Part shown: positions 14,801 through 23,092 of the stretch, piece by piece
Position numbering within the stretch: position 1 is the stretch's first letter
How the letters are laid out: every line of letters starts with the position of its first letter
Source of the DNA: Roseovarius sp. UBA6167
GTDB lineage: Bacteria > Pseudomonadota > Alphaproteobacteria > Rhodobacterales > Rhodobacteraceae
Reading direction: 5' to 3'
Length of the DNA: 28,106 bases
Assembly (NCBI GenBank): GCA_002428225.1
Contig: DIUD01000066.1
Coordinates: 1-28,106, forward strand
The notes under the pieces: model-generated
Seen by the model: the letters and a program-made list of their open reading frames with translations, nothing else
Told to the model about the DNA's origin: nothing
Databases searched by the model: none
Program-made: the position numbers and the translations under genes

Positions 14801-16834
14801 TCAGAGACTTTGCGCCAGACGCACCCCTTCGTCAATGGCGCGCAGCGCGTCGAGTTCGGCCGCCTCCTTTGCTCCGCCGATCATCGTGACGGTGACGCCG
14901 CGCGCGGCGAGGGCCTCGGCCAGGGCCCGTTCCGGTTCCTGCCCGGTGCAGATCACGATGGTATCGGCGGCGATGACCTTTGGCGCCCCGTCCATGAGGA
15001 TATGTAGCCCCGCGTCGTCGATGCGCTCATAGACCACCCCGCCGATGGCTTCGACCCCGTGCTTGCGCAGCGCGTTGCGCAGGATCCAGCCCGTCGAGAC
15101 GCCAAGCCCTGCGCCCGGCTTCGAGGTTTTTCGCTGAAGCATGATCACCTTGCGCCGCGATGGTCTCAGTGCCAGAGGATCGCCCACCAGCGCACCCGAT
15201 GTGGCAAATTCCGGATCGACGCCCCATGTCTCGCAGAATGTATCTGGGTTGTGGACCTCTGCCGATGCGGTGACGAGGAACTCGGCCACGTCATGGCCGA
15301 TGCCCCCCGCCCCCATCACCGCGACGGTGTCACCCGCCGTGCGTTCGCCCGACAGGATCTCGGCATAGGTGGCGACCTTGGGGTGATCCACGCCCGGAAG
15401 GTCGGGAATACGCGGCGTCACCCCCGTGGCGATGACCACATGGTCAAAGCCGGTCAGATCCTCCGCGCCGGCCCGCTGCCCGAGGCGCAGCTTGACCCCG
15501 TGCCTGGCCATCTGACCGGCAAAGTAACGCAGGGTTTCGTCGAACTCGTCCTTGCCGGGCGCCGCGCGCGCCAGGTTCAACTGGCCGCCCAGCTTGTCCT
15601 GAGCCTCGAACAGGGTAACGTCGTGGCCCAGCCGCGCCGCCTCGGTGGCCGTGGCCATGCCTGCGGCACCGCCGCCGACAACGGCCAGCTTGCGCGGCTG
15701 CGCGGCGGGGGTGTCGCGGAATTCGGTTTCGCGGCCCGCCCGGGGATTGACCAGGCAGCTCACCGGCCGGTTGGAAAAGATGAAATCCAGACAGGCCTGG
15801 TTGCACGCGATGCAGGTGTTGATTTCGTTCGCGCGGCCTTCGCGCACCTTCCTGACGAAATGCGGATCGGCAAGGAATGGCCGCGCCATCGAGATCATGT
15901 CGGCGTCCCCGGAGGACAGGATGTCCTCGGCGATTTCCGGCGTGTTGATCCGGTTGGAGGCGACCACCGGAATCGACACTGCCGCCTTCACATTGGCCGC
16001 CGCCTTGCGCCAGGCGCCGCGCGGCACGGGATAGGCGATTGTCGGCACGCGCGCCTCGTGCCAGCCGATGCCGGTGTTGAGAATGTCGGCCCCCGCCGCC
16101 TCGATCTTGCGCGCGAGCGCGGCGATTTCATCTGCGGGCGCGCCGCCCTCGACCAGATCGGCCGCCGAAATCCGGTATATGATCAGGAAATCGGGCCCGC
16201 AGCGGTCGCGCACCGCGCGCACGATCTCGACCGGAAAGCGGTGCCGGTTCTCGGCGCTTCCGCCCCAGTCGTCTTCGCGCTTGTTGGTATGCGTGACGGT
16301 GAATTCGTTGAGAAGATACCCCTCTGACCCCATGATCTCGACGCCGTCGAACCCTGCCGCCTGGGCATTGGCGGCGGCGGACGCGAACTCCTCGATGGTG
16401 CGGCGAATGTCGGCGTCGGTCATTTCGCGCGGCGTGAAACGGTTGATCGGCGAGCGAATCGGTGACGGCGCGACGCAGCCCTCGATCTTTGCGTAGCGCC
16501 CCGCATGAAGTAGCTGGGCGCAGATCAGGCTGCCTTCGGCCTGAACGGCTTCGCAGATCGGACGCAGCCGAATCGCTTCCTCGGGATCATCGATTCGGGG
16601 CCCTTCGGGGTCGAGCATCCCCTCGGCGTTTGGCGAAAACCCGCCAGTCACGAGAATCGCCGCCTCGCCACGCGCTCTTTCAGCGTAAAAGGCGATCTGC
16701 TTGGCGATGCCGTCGGGCTCGGTTTCCAGCCTTGTGTGCATCGACCCCATGATCACGCGGTTACGCAGCGTTCGTTGTCCTGCGCGGATCGGGGAAAGCA
16801 AGGTTGCGAATCCGTCTTTCAGGGCGTTTTCCAT
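14801..16834 (-). CDS. fadH: FadH-like 2,4-dienoyl-CoA reductase (old yellow enzyme + FAD/NAD domains)
   Basis: A 677-residue two-part flavoprotein, close to the length of E. coli FadH. It has an N-terminal FMN TIM barrel with likely catalytic Tyr173 (GSEGY) and His259 (GIGWHEA), and a 4Fe-4S cluster motif C-x2-C-x3-C-x11-C at residues 341-360. The C-terminal half binds FAD and NAD(P)H, with the dinucleotide motif VVGGGAAGMA. FadH reduces 2,4-dienoyl-CoA to 3-enoyl-CoA using NADPH, allowing oxidation of unsaturated acids. ATG 16834 is used, with GGAGG 11 nt upstream (a long spacer); a TTG start at 16855 is the alternative. It heads a minus-strand operon divergent from the AliB-like operon and shares its operator. 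Confidence 0.9.
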   Translation of the reverse strand: MENALKDGFATLLSPIRAGQRTLRNRVIMGSMHTRLETEPDGIAKQIAFYAERARGEAAILVTGGFSPNAEGMLDPEGPRIDDPEEAIRLRPICEAVQAEGSLICAQLLHAGRYAKIEGCVAPSPIRSPINRFTPREMTDADIRRTIEEFASAAANAQAAGFDGVEIMGSEGYLLNEFTVTHTNKREDDWGGSAENRHRFPVEIVRAVRDRCGPDFLIIYRISAADLVEGGAPADEIAALARKIEAAGADILNTGIGWHEARVPTIAYPVPRGAWRKAAANVKAAVSIPVVASNRINTPEIAEDILSSGDADMISMARPFLADPHFVRKVREGRANEINTCIACNQACLDFIFSNRPVSCLVNPRAGRETEFRDTPAAQPRKLAVVGGGAAGMATATEAARLGHDVTLFEAQDKLGGQLNLARAAPGKDEFDETLRYFAGQMARHGVKLRLGQRAGAEDLTGFDHVVIATGVTPRIPDLPGVDHPKVATYAEILSGERTAGDTVAVMGAGGIGHDVAEFLVTASAEVHNPDTFCETWGVDPEFATSGALVGDPLALRPSRRKVIMLQRKTSKPGAGLGVSTGWILRNALRKHGVEAIGGVVYERIDDAGLHILMDGAPKVIAADTIVICTGQEPERALAEALAARGVTVTMIGGAKEAAELDALRAIDEGVRLAQSL

Positions 16835-16864
16835 TTTTCGGGCATCCTCCACCAAAAACTCCTC

Positions 16865-16892
16865 TTGATCGTCATTCTAACATTTGTTAGAT
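16865..16892 (+). promoter_or_regulatory. Predicted sigma-70 promoter for the 16933-28106 operon
   Basis: TTGATC (16865-16870), a 16-bp spacer and TTAGAT (16887-16892). The inverted-repeat operator at 16877-16890 overlaps the -10 box, as at the other two regulated promoters. The predicted start would leave a leader of about 35 nt before ATG 16933. Confidence 0.55.
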
Positions 16893-16901
16893 TTTTGTGA
16901 A
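16874..16901 (-). promoter_or_regulatory. Predicted sigma-70 promoter for the FadH-like/ligase operon
   Basis: On the minus strand TTCACA (16901-16896), 16 bp and TAGAAT (16879-16874), facing the plus-strand promoter across the same operator. The -10 box is a good match. A single repressor on 16877-16890 would silence both directions at once. Confidence 0.55.
16877..16890. promoter_or_regulatory. Inverted-repeat operator, copy 3 (CTAACA-TT-TGTTAG)
   Basis: A perfect 14-bp inverted repeat, extended to 16 bp by T and A at its ends. It lies in the 98-nt gap between the divergent FadH-like and AliB-like genes and is identical in both arms to the copy beside the double TetR gene at 7413-7426. Confidence 0.8.
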
Positions 16902-16932
16902 GAGCATATTTCGGATATGGGGAGGACCACCG

Positions 16933-18114
16933 ATGCAATTCCAGCCAACAGAAGACCAAAAGGCGCTCCGCGACGCGGCGAAACGATTCGCAGCCGAGAA
17001 GCTGGCGCCGGGCTACCAGAAGCGGGCGAAAGCCCATAGCTTCGATCGCGGCGTGCTCAAGGAGATGGGCGCGTTGGGCCTGATCGGGCCGGATCTTCCC
17101 GAGGAATTCGGCGGACTTGGCGAAAGCTGCGTGACGTCCGGTCTGATCACCGAGCAGATCGCCTATGCCGATTTCAATATCAGCTATATCCAGCTTCTGG
17201 GTTCGCTCATGGGCGGGATGGTTGCCCAGCACGCCTCCAAGGAGATCGCGTCGGAATGGGTTCCCAAGGTGCTTGCGGGTGAGGCGATCATCGGCCTTGG
17301 CCTGACCGAGCCGCGCGGCGGCTCGGATGCGGCAAACCTGATCCTCAAGGCCGAGAAGTCGGGCAATGGCTGGCGGCTGAACGGCGAGAAAACCTCGATG
17401 AGCTTTTCCGAACAGGCCGACGCGGCAGTCGTTTTCGCGCGCACGGGCGATGCGGATGGCGGCGCGCGCGGGGTCAGCGCGTTTTTCGTCGATCTGAACC
17501 AGGCGGGCATCAAGCGCACGCATTTCGACGATATCGGCACAAGGCCCGTCGGGCGCGGATCGGTGTTTTTCGACGATGTGTTCGTCCCGGCCGAGAACAT
17601 GATGGCCGAACAGGACCGCGCCTTCAGCACGATCATGGTGGGTTTCGACTATTCGCGCGCGCTGATCGGTCTGGAATGCCTGGGCGCGGCGCAGGCCTCG
17701 GTGGACGAGACCTGGGCCTATGTCCAGGAGCGCGAGGCGTTCGGCGCGCCGATCGTGCAGTATCAGGGCGTCAGCTTCCCGCTGGCCGAGGCCGAGACGC
17801 AACTGACCATGATGCGCCAGCTTTGCTACTACACGTTGAGTTTGCGCGACAGTGGTATGCCGCACACCGCCGAGGCGGCGATGTGCAAATGGTATGTGCC
17901 CAAGGTTGCCTGCGAGATCATTCACCAGTGCCTGATCCTGCACGGGCATTACGGCTATACCACCGACCTGCCGCACCACCAGCGCTATAACGACGTTCTC
18001 GGCCTGCAGATCGGCGACGGCACCGCGCAGATCCAGAAACTGGTGATCGCGCGCGAAAAGGTCGGCCGCGTGGCGCTTCAATACGACAAGAAGGCGAAGG
18101 GGGCGGCAAAATGA
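16933..18114 (+). CDS. Acyl-CoA dehydrogenase, resembling cyclohexanecarboxyl-CoA dehydrogenase (AliB)
   Basis: A 393-residue acyl-CoA dehydrogenase with GLGLTEPRGGSDAA, a WRLNGEKTSMSFSEQAD segment and the C-terminal HGHYGYTTD and LQIGDGTAQIQKL. The usual catalytic glutamate of MCAD (YEGT) is replaced by Asp362 (GDGT), and the isovaleryl-type position holds Ser in FDYSRALIG. Aspartate bases are reported among dehydrogenases acting on cyclohexane and cyclohexene carboxyl-CoAs, and the overall sequence reminds me of AliB/BadJ-type enzymes; both points are from memory. ATG 16933 is chosen with GGGGAGG 7 nt upstream; a GTG at 16897 is possible but lacks such a site. It leads the longest operon, overlapping the next gene by ATGA. 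Confidence 0.85.
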   Translation: MQFQPTEDQKALRDAAKRFAAEKLAPGYQKRAKAHSFDRGVLKEMGALGLIGPDLPEEFGGLGESCVTSGLITEQIAYADFNISYIQLLGSLMGGMVAQHASKEIASEWVPKVLAGEAIIGLGLTEPRGGSDAANLILKAEKSGNGWRLNGEKTSMSFSEQADAAVVFARTGDADGGARGVSAFFVDLNQAGIKRTHFDDIGTRPVGRGSVFFDDVFVPAENMMAEQDRAFSTIMVGFDYSRALIGLECLGAAQASVDETWAYVQEREAFGAPIVQYQGVSFPLAEAETQLTMMRQLCYYTLSLRDSGMPHTAEAAMCKWYVPKVACEIIHQCLILHGHYGYTTDLPHHQRYNDVLGLQIGDGTAQIQKLVIAREKVGRVALQYDKKAKGAAK

Positions 18115-18890
18115 GCGATGTGATCAACGCAACCATCGAGGGTAGCGTCGGCATCATCGAGCTGGCGCGCCCCGAGAAGTTCAACTGCCTTTCGCTGGAG
18201 GTGCATGACCGCATTTCAACCGAGCGCGCGAAATTCGAGGCGAATCGGGAGATCCGGTCGATCCTCATTCGCGCGCAGGGCAAGCATTTCTGCACCGGCG
18301 CCGATCTCACCGAAGTGAAGGGCAAGCTGAACGACCCCGCCGCGCTGGACCATTTCATCTCCTTCGGCATGAAAAACCTGCGCGCGCTCGAGTCGAGCCC
18401 GCTTCCTGTCGTGGTGGCGGTGCAGGGGCTGTGCCTGGCCGGCGGGATCGAGCTGATGCTGTCCTGCGACGTGTGCTTTGCCGCCGAAACAGCCCAGTTT
18501 GGCGATCAGCACGCACAATTCGGCCTGATCCCTGGCTGGGGCGGGTCGCAGCGGCTCACGCGGCTGATGGGTTTGCGCCGGGCGCTTGACCTGATGTTCT
18601 CGGCGCGCTGGCTGAAGGCCGATGAGGCCAAAGAGGCCGGTCTGGTCAACTACATCGTGCCGGATGCCGATCTGCACAAGGCCGCGCTGGAGTACTGCCA
18701 GACGATCGCCACCCGCTCGCGCCCCGGCATCGCCGAGATGAAGCGGCTCGCGCGCGAAGGCGCGGACCTCGGCATCGACCAGCAGATGCGGCTCGAGCGC
18801 GACGCGGCCGTGCGGGCGCTGCCCAGCGTTGACGTGGCTGAGGGACTCGACGCGTTCGAGAACCGGCGCAAACCTGCTTTCAAGGCTTGA
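18111..18890 (+). CDS. Enoyl-CoA hydratase family (crotonase) protein with Glu/His active-site pair
   Basis: A 259-residue crotonase with oxyanion motif FCTGAD (residues 60-65). The first catalytic glutamate is kept (Glu114 in GGIELMLSCD). The second is replaced: in FGDQHAQFG the aligned position is His134. The rest, including IPGWGGSQRL, is typical. It is coupled by ATGA overlap to the AliB-like dehydrogenase, so it probably hydrates that enzyme's product, a role like BadK (cyclohex-1-enecarboxyl-CoA hydratase); sequence alone does not prove the substrate. The product would suit the BadH-like dehydrogenase at 7494. Confidence 0.88.
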   Translation: MSDVINATIEGSVGIIELARPEKFNCLSLEVHDRISTERAKFEANREIRSILIRAQGKHFCTGADLTEVKGKLNDPAALDHFISFGMKNLRALESSPLPVVVAVQGLCLAGGIELMLSCDVCFAAETAQFGDQHAQFGLIPGWGGSQRLTRLMGLRRALDLMFSARWLKADEAKEAGLVNYIVPDADLHKAALEYCQTIATRSRPGIAEMKRLAREGADLGIDQQMRLERDAAVRALPSVDVAEGLDAFENRRKPAFKA

Positions 18891-18899
18891 GGGTAGGAC

Positions 18900-20060
18900 A
18901 TGGATTTCACTCTGAACGACGAGCAGCGCCAGATTTACGAATACGGTGGCCAGTTGGCGCAGAAATTCGACAATGATTACTGGCTGCGGCACGCGCGCAA
19001 GCACGAATTCCCGCGAGAGATGTTCCAGCAGATCGCAGATGACGGCTTTCTGGGCATCATGGTGCCCGAGGAACATGGCGGCGCGGGGCTTGGCATGACC
19101 GAGATGGCCCTGTTCATGGAAGGGACCGCCAATCACGGTATTCCGCTTCTGATGATGGTGGTCGGCCCAACCATGTCACTCGCCCATATCGCCAGCCACG
19201 GAACCGAGTTCCACAAGAAAGAGCTTCTTCCGGCCGCCTGTCGGGGCGAAATCCAGTTCTGTTTCGCGATCACCGAACCGGGCGCCGGGTCCAACACGAT
19301 GAAGGCCACGACACTGGCCAAACGCCGGGGCAACCGGTTCAGTCTGTCGGGCGAAAAGACCTTCATCACCGGCGCCGATGTGTCTGACTATTGCCTGGTG
19401 GTGGCGCGGACCAAACCGCACAACGAGGTCAGCCGCAAGACCGACGGCTTTACCCTGTTTGCCGTGGACCTCAAGAAAAAGGGCGTCGCGCAACAGCGGG
19501 TCAAGATTTCGATTCCCCTGCCAGAAGAACAGTGGACCCTGTTCTTCGACGATGTGGATCTGGGCCCCGAGGATGTGGTCGGCGAGGTCGATGACGGGTT
19601 TTCGATCCTGTTCGACAGCCTCAACCCCGAGCGCATCATCCTGGCCGCGCTGTGCTGCGGCATCGGCCGGTTTGCCCTCAACAAGGGTGTGGCCTATGCG
19701 TCCGAGCGCACTGTCTTCGACCAGCCCATCGGCGCGCATCAGGGTGTGCAGCACCCGATGGCCAAGGCATATACGGCGATCGAGATGGCCAGCCTGATGA
19801 CTCGCCGCGCGGCATGGGAATTCGACAACAAGCTGCCGGCAGGGGCGTCGTCGAACATGGCGAAATATGCCGCCGCCGAAGCCGGGATCGAGGCGGTGGA
19901 CGCAGCACTTCAGGCGCATGGCGGATCCGGCTATACCGAGGACACGGGGATTTACGAGATGTATCCGTTGGTGCGGCTGCTGCGCACCGCGCCTGTGAAC
20001 CGCGAGCTGTGCCTCAGCTTCATCGGTGAAAAGGTCATGGGGCTGCCGCGATCCTACTGA
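18900..20060 (+). CDS. Acyl-CoA dehydrogenase
   Basis: A 386-residue acyl-CoA dehydrogenase with FAITEPGAGSNT, TFITGADVSDY and AHGGSGYTEDTG. The likely base is Glu244 in LNPERIILA, the isovaleryl-CoA dehydrogenase position, since the MCAD-type YEGT motif is absent (LLRTAPVNREL). It begins 10 nt after the crotonase with AGGGTAGG as ribosome site. It is distinct from the tandem pair at 1059-3487 and closer in style to the truncated dehydrogenase at the right window end (both have PEExGGxGLGxTE near residue 60). Confidence 0.93.
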   Translation: MDFTLNDEQRQIYEYGGQLAQKFDNDYWLRHARKHEFPREMFQQIADDGFLGIMVPEEHGGAGLGMTEMALFMEGTANHGIPLLMMVVGPTMSLAHIASHGTEFHKKELLPAACRGEIQFCFAITEPGAGSNTMKATTLAKRRGNRFSLSGEKTFITGADVSDYCLVVARTKPHNEVSRKTDGFTLFAVDLKKKGVAQQRVKISIPLPEEQWTLFFDDVDLGPEDVVGEVDDGFSILFDSLNPERIILAALCCGIGRFALNKGVAYASERTVFDQPIGAHQGVQHPMAKAYTAIEMASLMTRRAAWEFDNKLPAGASSNMAKYAAAEAGIEAVDAALQAHGGSGYTEDTGIYEMYPLVRLLRTAPVNRELCLSFIGEKVMGLPRSY

Positions 20061-20086
20061 CCGCGGCGTTTACCAGGGAGGAAGAC

Positions 20087-21478
20087 ATGCAATTCGGAAT
20101 GCGTTTTCGGCGACAGGACGCGCTCGCCAAGCGGAATGACCGGTTCTGGCACGAGATCGAGGGCAAGCCTCTCGATAAGGTGCGCGGTATCCAGGAAGAA
20201 CGGTTGCGCGCGCAGATGGCCTATCTCAAGGCGAACTCCACCTTCTATCAGGAGAAATTCGCCGAGGCAGGCGTTGACTTCGACGATATCCGCACGATCG
20301 AAGACCTTCAGAAACTGCCCTATACCTACAAGACCGAAATCCGCGCGAGCCTCGCGGCGGAACCGCCCTTTGGCAAGCACCGCGCCGCGCCCATGGCCGA
20401 CATCATCCAGATGCAGGCCTCGTCGGGCACGACCGGCAGCCCGTCCTATGTCGCGCTGACCGAGTCCGACGCCGAGATGTGGCACGAGATGACCGCGCGC
20501 TGTTTCTTTGCCAACGGCGTGCGGCCCGGCGACATGGCGTTGCACGCGTTTTCGCTGGCAAAGGGATTTGTCGGCGGTATCCCGGTGGTGCAGGGCCTGC
20601 AATACATGGGCGTGATCGACATTCCGATCGGCGCCGATGGCGGCGCGGAACGGCTGCTGCGCGCCTGTGCTGACACCCGCCCGCGCTGCATCGTCGGTGC
20701 GCCGAACTATGTGCTGCACCTGGCCGAGAAAGCGCCCGAGATCGTTGGCTGCAAGGCCAGCGAACTTGGCGTCGAGCGGGTGATCGTGGGCGGCGAGCCG
20801 GGCGGCGGCATCCCCGCGATCCGCGCCAGGATCGAAGAGGCCTGGGGCGCCAAATGCACCGAGATGCTGGGCGGCACCGATCTGGGCGTGACCTACTGGG
20901 CGGAATGCGATGCGCAGTCGGGGATGCACATGGTCAACATGGATTATGTGCTCACCGAACTTCTCGACCCCGAGAGCGGCCAGATCATCCCCTGGAAAAA
21001 GGGCGCCCAGGGCGAGATGGTCTATACCGCGCTTGGCCGGCAGGCGAGCCCGGTGGTGCGGTTCCGGTCGGGCGACTATATCGAGGTCATCGACACCGAA
21101 TGTTCCTGCGGGCGCACCGGCCCCAAGATCCGCTGCACCGGGCGGACCGATGATATGCTGATCGTGCGCGGGGCCAATGTCTTTCCCTCGGCGATCAACA
21201 GCGTGATCGCCGAGATGGCGCCGGAAACCAATGGCGTCATGCGCATCGTGGCGGATTTCGAGGGCCACACGACCCAGGGCGCGCTGAAGGTGATCGTCGA
21301 ACGCGGTCCCGAACAGGATCCGGCAAACGACGCCAGTCTCAAGAAGAAGATCGAACAGCGTCTGCGTGACGCTCTGGTGTTCAAGGCCGATGTTCATCTT
21401 GTTGCACCTGATACGTTCGAAAAACCCGGCGCCGCCAAGGTTGCCTTTGTGCTCAGAGAGTATCCCGATCTGCCATGA
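20087..21478 (+). CDS. PaaK-like phenylacetate-CoA ligase family protein
   Basis: A 463-residue AMP-forming ligase of the phenylacetate-CoA ligase branch: short N-terminal helical part, P-loop variant SSGTTGSPSY (about residues 109-118), EMLGGTDLG, and ECSCGRTGPKIRCTGRTDDML, in which cysteines near residues 343-345 may bind metal as in some PaaK relatives. It would activate an aromatic, cyclic or other carboxylate. ATG 20087 follows GGAGGAAGAC. The gene end overlaps the carboxyltransferase gene by ATGA, tying acid activation to carboxylation. It is the third CoA ligase in the window. Confidence 0.88.
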   Translation: MQFGMRFRRQDALAKRNDRFWHEIEGKPLDKVRGIQEERLRAQMAYLKANSTFYQEKFAEAGVDFDDIRTIEDLQKLPYTYKTEIRASLAAEPPFGKHRAAPMADIIQMQASSGTTGSPSYVALTESDAEMWHEMTARCFFANGVRPGDMALHAFSLAKGFVGGIPVVQGLQYMGVIDIPIGADGGAERLLRACADTRPRCIVGAPNYVLHLAEKAPEIVGCKASELGVERVIVGGEPGGGIPAIRARIEEAWGAKCTEMLGGTDLGVTYWAECDAQSGMHMVNMDYVLTELLDPESGQIIPWKKGAQGEMVYTALGRQASPVVRFRSGDYIEVIDTECSCGRTGPKIRCTGRTDDMLIVRGANVFPSAINSVIAEMAPETNGVMRIVADFEGHTTQGALKVIVERGPEQDPANDASLKKKIEQRLRDALVFKADVHLVAPDTFEKPGAAKVAFVLREYPDLP

Positions 21479-23082
21479 CCAGAATGAAATCCCTTCTCGA
21501 CTCCGGGTCCGAAGACTTCCGGAAGAACGACGCGTTTTACCGCGAAAAGGTCAGCGAACTGCACGCGCTTCGACTGCAACAACGCGTCGGCGGTCCCGAG
21601 AAGGCGCGGGAACGGCATGTGAGCAAGGGCAAGATCCTGCCGCGCGAGCGTATCGAGCGATTGCTCGACCCCGGAACGCCCTTTCTTGAAATCGGCGAGC
21701 TCGCCGGGCTTGACAAATACGACGGCGTGCCCCCGGGGGCCGGCATCATCACCGGCATCGGCGTGATCGAGGGCCGCCACTGCATGATCATCGCCAATGA
21801 CGCCACCGTGAAGGGCGGCACCTATTTCGGGATGACGTCGCGCAAGCATGTGCGCGCCCAGAAAATCGCCTGGAAGAACCGTCTTCCGGTGATCACCCTG
21901 GTCGATTCCGGCGGGGCGTTTCTGCCGGATCAGGAAAATATCTTTCCCGACGAGGGGCAGTTCGGCTCGATCTTTCATCAGCAGATCGGCATGTCGGGCG
22001 ACGGCGTGCCACAGATCGCCGTGGTCATGGGCCCCTGCACCGCGGGCGGGGCCTATATTCCCGCGCTCTGCGACGAGGTGGTGATCGTGCGCGGTCAGGG
22101 CTTCATGTATCTGGGCGGGCCGGAATTGACCTTTGCGGCGACCGGCGAAAAGGTCGATGCCGAGACGCTGGGCGGCGGCAAGATGCATTCGTCCGTTTCG
22201 GGCGTGACCGACCACCTGGCCGAGGATGATGCGCACGCGCTGGCGATCACCCGCGAGATCGTCAGTCACCTGGGCGAAAAGGCGCAGCCGCGCAAGACGC
22301 CCCAAACCCCGCGCCCGCCCGCCTACCCGGTCGAGGAGATCTACGGCATCATCAGCCGCGACCCGAAGGTGCCCACCGACAACCGCGAGATCGTCGCGCG
22401 CCTTGTGGACGACAGCGTGTTTCACGAGTTCAAGCCGCTTTACGGCGACACGATCATGACCGGCTGGGGCCGCATCCACGGCCACGAGGTCGGCATTCTC
22501 GCCAATACCGGCGTGCTCTTTGTCGAGGCGGCGCTGAAGGCCACGCATTTCATCAATCTCTGCGTCCAGCGCGATATCCCGCTGCTGTTTCTGGCGGATG
22601 TGAACGGCTTCATGGTCGGCCGCGAGGTCGAGCAGATGGGCATCGCCAAGGCGGGGGCCAAGATGATCACCGCCATGTCCTCGGCGCGGGTGCCGAAATT
22701 CACCATCATCACCGGCGGTTCCTACGGGGCGGGGTATCTGGCCATGCTCGGCCGCCCGTTCCAGCCGGACGCGACATTCGCCTGGCCCACGGGCCGTGCG
22801 GCGATCATGGGGCCGGAACAGGCCGCCAGCGTGCTGGCGCAGGTCCGTGCGCAGATCAACCAACGCGAAGGCAGGACATGGACCCCCGAGGAGGAAGAAG
22901 CCTTCAAGGCCCCGATTCGCAGGGAATACGAGGATTTCCAAGGCGCCTACAACTTCGCCTCCAACCTCTGGATCGACAGCGTGATCGAGCCATGCGAAAC
23001 CCGCGACGTCATGGCGTTGATGCTCGATCTGGCGTCGCGCAGGCCCAAGGTCGAAACCCATTTCGGCGTGTTCAGGATGTGA
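21475..23082 (+). CDS. Acyl-CoA carboxylase carboxyltransferase (beta) subunit, methylcrotonyl/geranyl-CoA type
   Basis: A 535-residue carboxyltransferase, the normal length for MccB/AtuC. The N-terminal crotonase-like domain has VDSGGAFLPDQ and VVMGPCTAGGAYIPA, and the C-terminal one has VNGFMVGREVE and TGGSYGAGYLAM with WPTGRAAIMGPEQAA. It transfers CO2 from carboxybiotin to the gamma carbon of a beta-methyl enoyl-CoA in known relatives (3-methylcrotonyl-CoA in leucine, geranyl-CoA in citronellol breakdown). Motifs place it in this group rather than propionyl-CoA carboxylase. Whether the substrate is small or long depends on pocket residues I cannot assign without alignment. ATGA overlap with the PaaK-like gene; the biotin subunit follows 10 nt later. 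Confidence 0.92.
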   Translation: MTRMKSLLDSGSEDFRKNDAFYREKVSELHALRLQQRVGGPEKARERHVSKGKILPRERIERLLDPGTPFLEIGELAGLDKYDGVPPGAGIITGIGVIEGRHCMIIANDATVKGGTYFGMTSRKHVRAQKIAWKNRLPVITLVDSGGAFLPDQENIFPDEGQFGSIFHQQIGMSGDGVPQIAVVMGPCTAGGAYIPALCDEVVIVRGQGFMYLGGPELTFAATGEKVDAETLGGGKMHSSVSGVTDHLAEDDAHALAITREIVSHLGEKAQPRKTPQTPRPPAYPVEEIYGIISRDPKVPTDNREIVARLVDDSVFHEFKPLYGDTIMTGWGRIHGHEVGILANTGVLFVEAALKATHFINLCVQRDIPLLFLADVNGFMVGREVEQMGIAKAGAKMITAMSSARVPKFTIITGGSYGAGYLAMLGRPFQPDATFAWPTGRAAIMGPEQAASVLAQVRAQINQREGRTWTPEEEEAFKAPIRREYEDFQGAYNFASNLWIDSVIEPCETRDVMALMLDLASRRPKVETHFGVFRM

Positions 23083-23092
23083 GGCGGAACCC

